Shown piece after piece: positions 9,673 through 19,832 of a DNA stretch of 32,414 nt. Each line of letters opens with the position of its first letter. Position 1 is the first letter of the stretch. The notes beneath the pieces are model-generated. The model was not told where the DNA came from. It saw only the letters and a program-made list of their open reading frames with translations, and did no database searches. The stretch covers positions 1 through 32,414 of the forward strand of contig BMAT01009188.1 in the NCBI GenBank assembly GCA_019649035.1, given 5' to 3'. Source of the DNA: Elysia marginata (taxonomy: Eukaryota > Mollusca > Gastropoda > Plakobranchidae). The position numbers were made by a program, and so were the translations under genes.

Positions 9673-12366
9673 TCTAAAATAGTTTTGTATTCAAGTTTAT
9701 CTATAATCATTCAGAAAGGAAAATGGAAGGTCAACATAATAACACAAGTTGGAATCAGTGCTACACAAACAAAATACCACAAAGGGTGCTGTGAACTAGG
9801 CATGGTTTCTATCTGGTTCTGTCCACTCTATATTTCTCTTGTACCTTGACTGACATCTTTTGGGAAACATAAACTCAATTTAAAAAAAAAAAAAAGGTTT
9901 CATGGGAACTTTGCTCACCCAGCCTCTATCGCTGTTGTTTTCTTGAGATTCATATCTGTTTTGCTTGCAACCGTAAACCTGTTTCCTGATAAAACTTGTG
10001 ATTTTTTTTCTCCTATTTGAATTGTGTTTTGCCTCTGTTGTGTGTGCACTTACTGTTGTGACAAAATTATGATGAGAGAAACTGATTTTAGAGTTAAAAT
10101 TTGGAAATTGTATAATGCTTGTAAAATATTCTAGCTTGATCAGTTTCTATGATTTCCTAGCAATGTAGGACAAAGAGTTTTTATACAGTAATGCTGGTGT
10201 ATTCAAAGGACTTCTAACTTGTTTTTCATTATTTTTAATGAACCACATTCCATTCTACATGAAAGACATGATTGTAAATGGCATTTTTGTGATGTGATGA
10301 CAAGTTGCATTTTGGTTTGTTTTTTGTTTTTTTTTCATTTCATTTTGCATGTTTACTCTCTTTGTGCCTTTTTTTATGTTGAAACCCTGAAATGATTTGA
10401 AACTTTGTAATGGATAATGAAGGAGTTTCCTTATTCATATTTTTTTTTCCTGTTTGCATTTTATGTTATTATCTTACTCAGTTCATAAAATTCTGAAAGC
10501 TTTCTGATTGAATAATGTATCAATTTTACAATACCATATTTCTCTACCAATGTAAAAGGACACTGTAACTAAAACCCAAGTAATGAATATTGAATACATT
10601 TGCAAAATTACACTCAGAACTCTTTGTGTTTTTTTTTGTGGAAGGTCATGATAAAAAAAATCATGCAGACGTTTCTATTTACACCTGTTTCCATAATTAT
10701 ATAACTCTTACCTTCCTCTGTAGTTCCTGTTCTATGATCATATTTTTACTATATAAGCTAGTATCAAAACAGTTTATATTATTTGTCATTTGCATGATGA
10801 AGGCTTTGTAATCCCCTGTATTTATAAGCTTTTCTTTTCTCAGAAACATCCACTGCTTGAAACCTGACCTTGAAGATTGTTTACCTGTTATCCTTTTCAA
10901 ACATGCATGTTTCTTTATACAGCCGCCTGAATATGTCCCATCAACATGTATGATTTTTCTCTTACTCATAGTAATTCGTATTTGATGACCTTCCCTGAAG
11001 TATTATCCTTATTTCAAAACTTTTTTAATTGAACGAACCTTTAACTTTTTTGGATGTTTAAATTTTACCATCACTGCTTTTGAAGTGTAACATATGCTAT
11101 ATAAAAAAATGAGTCTGATGTTTATGATGAGTTAAGTCCATTTAAAAATGAATGTCAATAAAAACGTTTTTTTTTTAGCAGGACTAGTTCCAAACCCTTT
11201 GGAAAATTTATATTTTATAGCAAAGGTGCGTAAATACTTCTTTTCCTGCTACAGGACACCTTCTCTCCTCGTTTTCCATGGTAACTTTCCAAACCCTTAT
11301 GCATTTACGAAATATGTACCTTGTAAATGTGATTCTTTTTCATGCATGCAAATTATTTTGTTAATGTTTGAATCCTCTAAATGTTATGCATGCTAATTTT
11401 TTTTATAAATGTTTGAATCCCCTAAATGTGTTAAAGACAGTTAACCACAAAGACACAAAAAGTAGAAAAATTTGACTGACGTTTTGTGGCAGTAAAAACA
11501 ACACCCTGCAAAATTTTTTTGGTGGTATGATATAGAGCAATATAAAGTCAGTTATTTCCTGATCTGGCATCAAATCTAACAGAAGAGTACTCAATATATG
11601 AAATTAGAATTTATTATTTAAATGTTGCTGATATGACAGCAATAATGAAGAGATGACTTGACTCTTGATAAATAATAAAAAATATTATCATACAATAAAA
11701 AGTAGAAGAGAAGGCTCTCCATCATTATCGGCAGATACAACTATAAAAGATCAATAGAAATTCAGAAAGTCTCTACTGAAAGAAAAGTAGGTTAATATCT
11801 TCTTCAAGCAATTGCTTTCCTGTTTGCAGAAACAAGAAGGCACAAGACATGATTTTTGGGGAAATTAAGCTACCATATATAAAGAAAACAAATGTATAGT
11901 CCTAAAAACACTACAGGTACAGAGAATAGTAGCAAAATTGCAAAATTCCTCTTCATTTGGAGTAGGAATGAAATTTAAGCTTGCTTAAATAAGTAAACAA
12001 ACTAAAGTTGTAATAGTCCAAAAGTTCAAAAATTATTTTGGTAATGGAATGTTCTTTACATATATATAGGCCTATATCATTTATAAGCTTAATATTATAC
12101 ATTAAAACTACCTTTTACCAAATTTTTGAATAGAGACGATGCAGAACAAAACCCTCAAATGTCAAGCACCTAAATTTTCCTGGCTAACGGCATTCACAGT
12201 TTTTAAAAACCATTAATGGTCAAAAGGACATGGATGAAGTAAGCGTAGCCCAGGTTATTCACATTGTAAGACTCCTGATACATTTTTGGAATTTAAAAAA
12301 TAATAAGAAGAAGAAGAAATAAAACCTGTATAGTGATTCCCTAAGACAAAAGCACATAATAATACC

Positions 12367-12453
<87 letters not shown>

Positions 12454-12455
12454 AA
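12367..12455 (+). repeat. (AAT)n followed by (AAG)n microsatellite
   Basis: About 19 near-perfect AAT units run from 12367 to about 12424 and pass directly into about ten AAG units to 12455. A shorter AATAATAAGAAGAAGAAG copy lies upstream at about 12299-12318. The downstream flank (12456-12530) contains CTATAGTGCTCTACCCC. Such TATAG(C/T)GC-type flanks beside AAT repeats occur in dispersed invertebrate elements, so this may be the end of an old mobile element. Confidence 0.8.
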
Positions 12456-13091
12456 ATATCATTTCTATAGTGCTCTACCCCAAAAAAGTTCAGGCTCAGA
12501 GGGCTTAGGCTTTCACATCCTGTTTAAAATGATAACTACTTAATTATATACACTTAACAAAGGATAAAAATAACACATAAAGCACCCAGTTAATCAGTCA
12601 TCAGTCGTTTGAAAATAGATTTTGAAAATAAAAAAAAAGAGCTGGGTAACATAGTTAAAAGATAAAAGATAAAACATCACTCAAGTAGATACCCGTAATA
12701 CAAATAAATTTTAGCTTTTATTGAGGCAGGTGAAACTATATTGCTACAATTAGAGTCAAATTAGTTATTTGAAATCCAAATCATTGCAAAAACATATTGT
12801 TGTCTAGACCAGAGTTTTTATGTGATGCATTTGTCTTTTTCAGAAAAAACTAATGCATTGTTCGAATTCTTGATTAAGATTAAAAAAAAAAAAAAGAATC
12901 TACATATGTGTATCTTTGGGTGCTTATCAGAATCAAGCTGCTCATAATCAGGCTATGAAAATACGAGTCATTGTATAATATAAACAAAGGACAATAAAAT
13001 ATAAACCATCATTATTAAAAACACCATATGATATCAAGCTTGGTTTTAAAGTGCATTAATGTCAAGAGCAAAATATTAGCAGTCAAATAAC

Positions 13092-13172
13092 AAATGTTTC
13101 TTTTTGAAAGGATTTAAAAAGGTTAGTATAAATAAGAAATGTTTCTTTTTGAAAGGATTTAGAAAGGATAGT
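13092..13172 (+). repeat. 45-bp tandem duplication in intron
   Basis: The stretch AAATGTTTCTTTTTGAAAGG starts at 13092 and again at 13137, 45 bases apart. Both copies continue into GATTTA(A/G)AAAGG. The second copy is cut short near 13172. Non-coding, with no evident function. Confidence 0.85.
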
Positions 13173-14814
13173 TAGCTCAAAACATAATTAAACCATAGCT
13201 GCTAAAAATTCAAATAAATACAAGATCAGTTCCTTTCCTAAATTTCCTAAATATGCTGACAGATATGCGAGCAGACCGAGACGGGAGGGAGTAATGTAGT
13301 CATGCCAAAAGGGAATTAGAAATTAAATCTTTTACTTACGCCAATCTTTTTTTCACAGATAAATGTTTCAAGACCTGTAAAGTAACTGGCTGCTACTACT
13401 ACTGCTCTCAGTCCAAAATGACTAACTTCCTAATATTACTTAGGCAATATTCATTATGGCTGCTAACTTTGAGTTTTTTCTACAGTATCTCAGGGCAAAC
13501 ATGCAACTGGTGAAGCAGAAACACTAATTATTGTAATTTTGTTGCAGATTTCACTCTTAATCTAATATTGCGGACATCCTAACAGAGAATCTGCAAATGA
13601 TGCTGTACGATGATATTGTATAGGCCATGGCAACTTAAAAATTATATCTTTTTTGCTTTTTACTAAAAAAAAAATAAACTATGGACACTGTCTGTTCAAG
13701 AATTATGTCTCACAAAGAGTGCCAACGAGTTGGAGGTACCTATTTTGTCACTACAAGGTGTTGATCTTTTGAACAACATTTTTTTTCCCGAGCTTTTGAA
13801 CATAAAAAGTGCTTTGAATTATGAAAACTTTGTGGAAAGATTTTCAAAGTTTTTTTGGTTTAAAATGTTATGAAAAGAGGATTAAAAAGTTTACTTATCG
13901 AAGTAAAATTTATGACATTGTACTCATTTTACACTGGCTGTGAGAGATTGCAAGTTGTACATGAAGGGCTGCTTCTATTGAATCTTGCTTTATTCTCAGC
14001 TTTTAAGTGTAGAAAATTTTATTCAATTTTTTTTACAGTTCTCAGAAAAATAAAAACTTCAACTTGCCCCAAATAATTTGGATACAGCAATTTGTATATG
14101 AAAGGCCTATGAATTTTTTTGAGCTCTAAGTGTAGGAAATTAGGTTTCTTTTTTTTATAGCTCTCAGAATAAAAATATTACATTTTATGCTCTGATGAGT
14201 AAGAAGATAATGTTTGATTCTTTTACTAAAATTGCCGAGATCCAGCTCATTGGAGCAGGGTCATATGGCTTATTTTTCCTCAGGTATGTGACGCACACAA
14301 AATGTTGTCATGTGACTGACGCAATCTCAAACCTTTATCATGCTATTCTTCACCTGAAGAATTTTCCATCATCCTTTGGCCATTTATTACACATTTAATG
14401 TACATCTAGTGTACCTCCCCAGCCTTTTTCTTGTCCCACCCTTTTCTGTTTATGCATTTTCTTAGGACTAAGACTTTTACTACCAAAAGAAATGGTCTGT
14501 TCCTTATTTGAAGTTATGTTTTGAAAAAGCTGTACGCCTGCTCAGCCTCATAATCTTTATGGTCTCTTTGGAAGACCCTTCACTTAAAAAAATATTCTTT
14601 TCCTTTCTTTTTTTTTTGTCAATGTTAATACTTCTTATTCTACTATAATTTAGTTCTATTCTATTCTTTATTGTCTCTCAAAATACCTATTCTATGCCTT
14701 GGTTTTAATTTCTTATTTATAAGTTGTGTCTGAACACCTCTTTTACCTCCACAATTTCTTATACTTTAAAATGATATCTGTTCTCTATCCTATCCATCGC
14801 CTTACCTTTTGTAG

Positions 14815-15237
14815 CACCAGAAAAGCCTGAGTCACCCACTCCTGAAGTTGTTAAGCAGCCCGAAACGGCTGTGGAAGAAAAACAGCAGGAACCAACAGAA
14901 GAGGAGATAACCCAACCACAGGAGAGTCTGGATGAGGACATAACTGTTTCCCTGATACCATCAACAGAGGAAGAAGAACAGCAACCCTCATCCGAGGCTG
15001 TTACTACAGAAACCATTCTGGTTCTGGATCAGCCCATCAGTATCCCAGAGACGGAGGAAGCTTCCGCTGCCCCAGAAATCTCACTGGTCGAGGAAACTGC
15101 TGAGATCGTACCGTCAGAAATAGAACCATCAGAGGTGGCACCATCAGAGATCGTACCATCAGAGATTGAACCGTCAGAGATTTCCCCGAAGGAGCAGCCT
15201 GAAGAGGAGACAAAACAGGAGGTGGACCTGGTGCAAG
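14815..15237 (+). CDS. Exon g: PEVK-like acidic linker with pentapeptide repeat
   Basis: Acceptor CCTTACCTTTTGTAG, donor GCAAG then GTGAGA, phase 1-1, 140 codons plus split ends. It begins APEKPESPTPEVVKQPETAV and is dominated by Glu, Pro, Thr, Ser and Val, with Gln. Near the C-terminal end a six-fold pentapeptide repeat (E-[IV]-x-P-S) runs from 15102 to 15191. No folded domain is present. The composition resembles elastic or disordered spacers (PEVK-type) of titin, projectin and molluscan twitchin. If not spliced at 15238, the frame ends at a TAG at 15301, adding about 21 residues. The donor is good, so I take it as internal. Confidence 0.93.
15102..15191 (+). repeat. Coding 15-bp minisatellite (six units)
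   Basis: Six consecutive 15-bp units, each encoding Glu-(Ile/Val)-x-Pro-(Ser/Lys): EIVPS, EIEPS, EVAPS, EIVPS, EIEPS, EISPK. Unit 1 resembles unit 4 and unit 2 resembles unit 5 at both DNA and protein level. This suggests duplication of a 45-bp block of three units. Confidence 0.9.
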
Positions 15238-16325
15238 GTGAGACACAGCTTTCATTCCCACAGGTCTTAACACCTGATCAGAAAATTTCCAAAGATACTT
15301 AGGTCCAAATTTGAAGTTTAGATTTAACTCTATAACAATGGCCGGCTGCTGTCAACGTCCGGTGCAACATTTTATATCTATGGTTGGACGCTGCCAACGT
15401 CCGATGTGTAGTCATAACTAAGGAGGGGAGAAAGACGATGTATGAATAAAACTATGAAATAGTTTGACCCATGAACTTCATTAAAGTACAGGGAACTTCT
15501 GGGAGAAGCTAAATTTAACCCTTTTTGCGGTTTTTGCAGCGATCTAGAAGTTACAACTGTACATGTGGATCTAGGCTTAGATTTAGATCTAGAAAAATTA
15601 TGCAAAGAACTTAAGAAGTATGAGATAATTACATGTTTAAAGAGTTAAACATCCTGTTATTTTACCTTCTTGGCAAATCCATTGTTGTCAAGCTGGAAGA
15701 CTCAGGCCTACTTGTAACAATATCAAAAACCCTAAAATAAGCTATACTGTCAGCAAGCCGGGCTTTACTTGGCCTTCACAGCACAAACTTGTACCAAGCA
15801 GGACATACAATCGCCTATGTCGACAGTGCAGTCAACAGATCATGTAATAAACAAGAGCACATAAAGAAGAAAATATAACACATAGTCGATTAAAATTTTC
15901 CCGTACAGAGAACAAACTAGAAACTTTAAACGACTCTCCTTTAATGTTGTAGCTACTGAAAAAAAAATCAACCCATTCAATGTATTGTACATGTTTTGCG
16001 ACCAATCAAGATTGAACCAAACATATCTTCAGATTAATTTGTGAAATACCTACTATCAGTGTTCGAAAAATTGATTTTATTGAGCTTTTGAGACCCTCTG
16101 TTAATTTTAAATTTTACAATCTGAGCAATACTTTTTAGGTTAAGCTAAAGAAAGCCTTCTGACTCAAGAAAATTTTTTAAAATATCTTTTACTTTTCCCC
16201 TTTAACTTTTTCTTTTTACTTTCTGTACAATATTCTTTTTCCCCAGCTCTTTTCAAACCTATAAAAGTTCTTGAAACAAGATTTTTTTTACTATTAAAAT
16301 TTTTTTTCTCCAAAATTTGAAACAG
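15238..16325 (+). other. Intron g/h
   Basis: About 1.1 kb, non-coding. It contains a diverged CpG-bearing direct repeat (15338-15364 and 15380-15406, 42 bases apart, core CAACGTCCG) and a cluster of GATCTAG-type short palindromes at 15540-15593. The 3' end is T-rich and leads to the exon h acceptor. Confidence 0.8.
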
Positions 16326-16516
16326 CTCCAGAAGATACTGTAATCAGCGTCAGTGCCTTTGAAAGTCTTATCGACGAGATAGATGAGAGAGTCAGTGAAG
16401 ACATAACAATAGAGGTACTTGAAAAACCGGAGGAAGCACCAATTGAGTCCATTGAACAAACTTTCGAATTTGTCGAAGCAGAGGGACAAAAGCCAGTCTT
16501 TCTGCAGCCTCTTCAG
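16326..16516 (+). CDS. Exon h: linker and first strand of Ig2
   Basis: Acceptor AAATTTGAAACAG after a long T-rich tract, donor CTTCAG then GTAAGA. It enters in phase 1 and leaves in phase 0, with 63 codons plus one split. An acidic spacer (APEDTVISVSAFESLIDEID, then VSEDITIEVLEKPEEAPIES) is followed by QKPVFLQPLQ, the typical A-strand opening of an I-set domain. Exon i completes the domain. Confidence 0.93.
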
Positions 16517-17079
16517 GTAAGAAAACATTTGGTGAAGGTTCATTTCATACGTCTCTTTTTGACAATAGCTCATTAAAAGAAATGTAAAAAAAATGACTAA
16601 GTATTATTTGAGAAAAATGTACGCTACACCCCATTTCTCTCTTTTAAAATAAAATCTGTTCATACGACACACACACATAATTATATATATTCTACTTTCA
16701 AAATTGTTTTGCATTTTTTCTACATTTGTCTTATAGCAAACGCATAATATTGAAGATGTAAAAATTTTCACATTACATTGCACTGATTTTTTTCTAACAA
16801 TGCATTTTTCTGATTTTTCAAATGTTAAAAAAAGTCCATAAAATTATCCAAATGTTGTGAGATAATGTTGGTAACTCTTCCTTTTTTTGTTATAATACAT
16901 AGAAACAGGATATGGAAAAATGCTTTTCAAAACCTATTTTTGCAAATTCAAAATTGCTACTTACCGACTCAATTGGACCCAGACATATGGTATAAAAAAA
17001 GCTTTTCTGAAACATTGAATTGAAAAAAAAAAAGCAAGCAATGAAACAATGGTTGTCTGTTGTTTTTTTTTATGATCAG
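16517..17079 (+). other. Intron inside Ig2
   Basis: About 560 bases of AT-rich intron. Nothing recognised apart from the flanking splice signals. Confidence 0.85.
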
Positions 17080-17332
17080 AACATTGAGGCAGTCGAGGGA
17101 CAGCAAGTTCGTTTTGAAACTGTCGTATCTGGAGAGCCCGCGCCTGAAGTCGTCTGGTCCCTGGATGGTGAGATCATACGCGATTCCCCAGTGTATCGCA
17201 TTGAATCCGGACCAGATGGCCAGTGTACACTGCTACTGCCAGAGTCTTTCCCTGAGGACGAAGGACAGTATGAGTGCTGTGCCACAAACATACACGGCAC
17301 TGCATCCACTAAAGCTGACCTATATGTACAAG
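17080..17332 (+). CDS. Exon i: Ig2 body (I-set)
   Basis: Acceptor TTTTTTTTTATGATCAG, donor CAAG then GTGAGA. It enters in phase 0 and leaves in phase 1. It encodes NIEAVEGQQVRFETVVSGEP, the C-strand VVWSLDGE, the E-strand LLLPESF and the F-strand PEDEGQYECCATNIHG. The Trp and the DxGxYxC-like motif are present. The B-strand cysteine is replaced by Thr (VRFETVV), so the usual core disulfide pair cannot form; two adjacent cysteines sit in the F strand. Such Cys-poor I-set domains are normal for intracellular muscle proteins. Confidence 0.97.
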
Positions 17333-17371
17333 GTGAGAGCTTTGGTATAGATTTAGATTTTTGGCAGTATT

Positions 17372-17379
17372 NNNNNNNN
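17372..17379. other. Run of eight N (unresolved bases)
   Basis: Eight undetermined bases 40 bp downstream of the Ig2 donor, inside the intron. Coding sequence is not affected. Confidence 0.99.
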
Positions 17380-18166
17380 ATCATGGGCACCATTTTATGT
17401 TATTGTACATGTAATTTTGTTTTTCATATTTCTTGTGATATTTCGATTGTATAGTTTAAAGCTTTTGCTTAGATATTGCTATTGGTTTGAATATACTCCT
17501 CTATTTTCACAGAGAAATGCTAGATCATAACTAAAAAAAACCCACCAAAAACAAAAAGAAAGATCTCTAAAAGTTTTTAATTGAAAAATGAAAAGAAACC
17601 CTTTAATTATGAACATTCTATTTTTAAATTATAGATACATTGGAGTCATTCACTTTATTTAAACAATTTGATTATTTTGGGCTTCCAAGCTATCTGAACA
17701 TGAGTTAAAATGAGCAGCAGGGCAAAATATTTAGTGTATTAAACTGTAAAACCTTGGAAATCCAAAGTCATTTCTAAGCTTTTTTCTCTTAAAATTTGAA
17801 ATCACCTCTTTTTCTAACATAGAAAGCTTTTTAGCAGCACAATGATACTATTATAGAACGACCTGTAGGCCATTTAATCATTACTTGCTTTGGGGTCAGG
17901 CTTATTTTTCCTTGCTTTGTAGAAAATCTTTCATTTAGTTGATGAAATCAGAACACCGACGGTTTAAAACCATATCTCGATTACTTTCTTCTTCACTAAC
18001 TTCCAGGATCTTGCATATATTCTATACATGTAGTCAAAAAAATATATCTTTTACAATTATCATTTCTCTTCACATTTTTCATTGGGCATTATTGAGACAA
18101 ACGATAAATTAATTTACAATGATAAAGTCATAGTCACTGAGCTGTGCAATTTTCTTCTAATACCAG

Positions 18167-18198
18167 AAACAAAACATGTAGGCCTACATGTTTTGTTT
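18167..18198. repeat. Perfect 32-bp palindrome
   Basis: The 16 bases AAACAAAACATGTAGG are followed immediately by their exact reverse complement, with no spacer. The centre is GTAGGCCTAC. It lies in an intron. It could be the relic of an inverted duplication or a cruciform-forming site; nothing shows a function. Confidence 0.95.
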
Positions 18199-18782
18199 AA
18201 ATGGTTTTCAATATTTTTAAGTTCTAAGACAACAATCTCATGATCATCATTAACTATGCTTAATGAATCAATGCTTTTTGTCACGTGGTCTATGTACTGC
18301 TCTGTCAATCTTCGACAGCTTTCCCCACCCTCCCAGGTAAAGTGTGTTTTCCAGGTCGTGCAAATAGTTCTAACAAGAAAACAAATGAAACAACAACAAC
18401 AAAACAGTTCTTACATGAAAATATTTTTTAAAAATTATTTGTAGAATACGTAAACCTTCCCTCATTCCTTGATTTAACCTGATTTAGATCATAATTCTTA
18501 CTAACTATATCTGAATTGTCAGAGACTCTAATAATTAAATTGTCGTGATAAGTTTTAATTATAATATAATCAAACAAGTCTTATTTAATTCATTTCTTGA
18601 TCTCTTTTATTAATTAAACTTAATTACCCTTCTTGCAAAAGCTCTTTCATAATTCATACTTTATATTTTCTGAAACAAAGTTGAATGAAATTAATACCCT
18701 TTGTATTTTGGTAGATTAAACACTAAAGCTGTGCATTTAGTTTTGCTTTTCTTCTCTTCTGTTTTCTTCGTTTTCCATGAAG

Positions 18783-18833
18783 ACATAGTTGGAGAAGAAA
18801 ACTTGCTAGGAAAGATTACAATGGAGTGGCTAG
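18783..18833 (+). CDS. Possible 51-nt cassette exon
   Basis: A long pyrimidine tract (18735-18775) leads to ATGAAG, an AG acceptor at 18781-18782. The donor is GCTAG then GTAACT at 18834. The phase is 1-1, exactly as its neighbours require, and the frame is open: DIVGEENLLGKITMEWL. Seventeen residues are too few to judge by content, and the base before the AG is A, which is unfavourable. This is a candidate only. Confidence 0.4.
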
Positions 18834-19832
18834 GTAACTGTAGCACACACGCAATATGCTGTATCAATAAACCATGTGTTCCAAGTCAGTGTGCTGAGAG
18901 CGGAATTGAAACTTGACACCTGATGATTGAGATTCAAAGCACTTTAAAGAACTGGAAGATTTCCTTAATTAATACTAACTAATGGGTGTGATGATGAGCT
19001 TTTTTTCTTCATAATTAAAAGGTTTTGTCACTTAACTAATAGGTTTCTAGTGATTTATTCAAACCTAGGCCCAAACTAACGGGGAGTTTTAACTTTAGAC
19101 ATAATGTTATGATTTTCTATAGCTTTGTATCTCTGTAAAAACAAGTGGCAATGTTAAAAACTTACTTTTTAGGGATTGGGAATTAGGCAGTGCTAACTTT
19201 GAAAAAAGTAAAAGAAAAACTATACAATATATATTAGAAAACAAATTTATTTTCAGTTTTATGATTTTTTTTCTTGGTTTATTACACAGCTATTCTAATA
19301 ATTCAATTTAAAAACAAAAGTTAAAAACAATTAAAATAACATTATTATGTTTTTCAAACATTCAGTCACAGCAGTATTTTAGGTTGCTACTTGCCCCTTT
19401 ACTTTTCAATAGAGTTTTCATTGTTTTATCTTTTCAAATTTTCAACTAATGGTCTAGCTCCAGTTAACACTCTCAGATATCTGTAATAAGGAAAAATTAC
19501 TCTTGAAATTAACGATTTTGTTCTTCATGACTGTGTCGTTCTTAAGTAGGCTTAACTACTTATATGATTATGTCAAAAATCACACAAATTTATTCGAGCA
19601 CTTTTTTTATTTTGTGTGGTATAACACATATGAATTTTTCACAGTAGTATGTTGTATCAGTCTTTCCCTCTCAGGATATGTTCTGTGTCTTTGTTTAGTC
19701 TACATGTCTTTCCAATTTCATTTTGTTTGTGTTTTTTGTGCAAAGATTGAATAATTTGTTGAAAAAATTGTTCAATTCTTTCTTCTTCCATAACTGTTGT
19801 TGTGTGGTCGTCTATATGTTGGGTTGGTCCAG

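Larger units (their letters stand above)
7990..14814 (+). other. Long intron before exon g (may include 3' UTR of exon f isoform)
   Basis: Nearly 7 kb without a supported exon. It holds homopolymer runs, a candidate poly(A) site at 9620-9672, short direct repeats at 11363-11430 and 13092-13172, and an (AAT)n/(AAG)n microsatellite at 12367-12455. Acceptor-like sites at 11180, 12843, 13358 and 13485 were followed codon by codon. None gives an exon compatible in phase and content with both neighbours, except an unconvincing 24-nt possibility at 13486-13509. Confidence 0.65.
17333..19832 (+). other. Intron i/k (2.5 kb) with assembly gap and possible small exon
   Basis: AT-rich intron. It contains an 8-base run of N at 17372-17379, a perfect 32-bp palindrome at 18167-18198 and a possible 51-nt exon at 18783-18833. 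Other acceptor-like sites (near 18005 and 18344) lead to stops or lack matching donors. Confidence 0.7.

Noticed and set aside
11179..11281. Two exon-like pieces behind good acceptors (11179-11225 and 11256-11281)
   Set aside because: The phases do not fit exon g in any combination tried, and the content is not linker-like.
12259..12462. Minus-strand frame with poly-Ile and poly-Leu
   Set aside because: A translation of the AAT/AAG microsatellite, not a protein.
12844..12957. Exon-like frame after TGTCTTTTTCAG
   Set aside because: Contains a poly-Lys run from an A homopolymer, ends in a stop, and has no donor.
13486..13509. 24-nt phase 1-1 microexon
   Set aside because: The donor (ACTG then GTGAAG) is weak and eight residues cannot be judged.
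13359..13514. Open stretch after a strong acceptor at 13357-13358 encoding a Cys-rich then hydrophobic peptide
   Set aside because: It ends in a stop after about 50 codons; its only good donor (13382) is in phase 0 and incompatible. It remains a remote chance of another terminal exon.
14195..14398. 67-codon + strand frame before exon g
   Set aside because: No compatible splice sites and no linker or domain character.
14759..15273. Minus-strand openings opposite exon g
   Set aside because: Antisense shadows of a Glu/Ser-rich coding exon; no splice signals or domain content.
18345..18430. Exon-like frame after CCCACCCTCCCAG
   Set aside because: The frame is Asn/Thr/Lys-rich from CAA repeats and stops without a usable donor.
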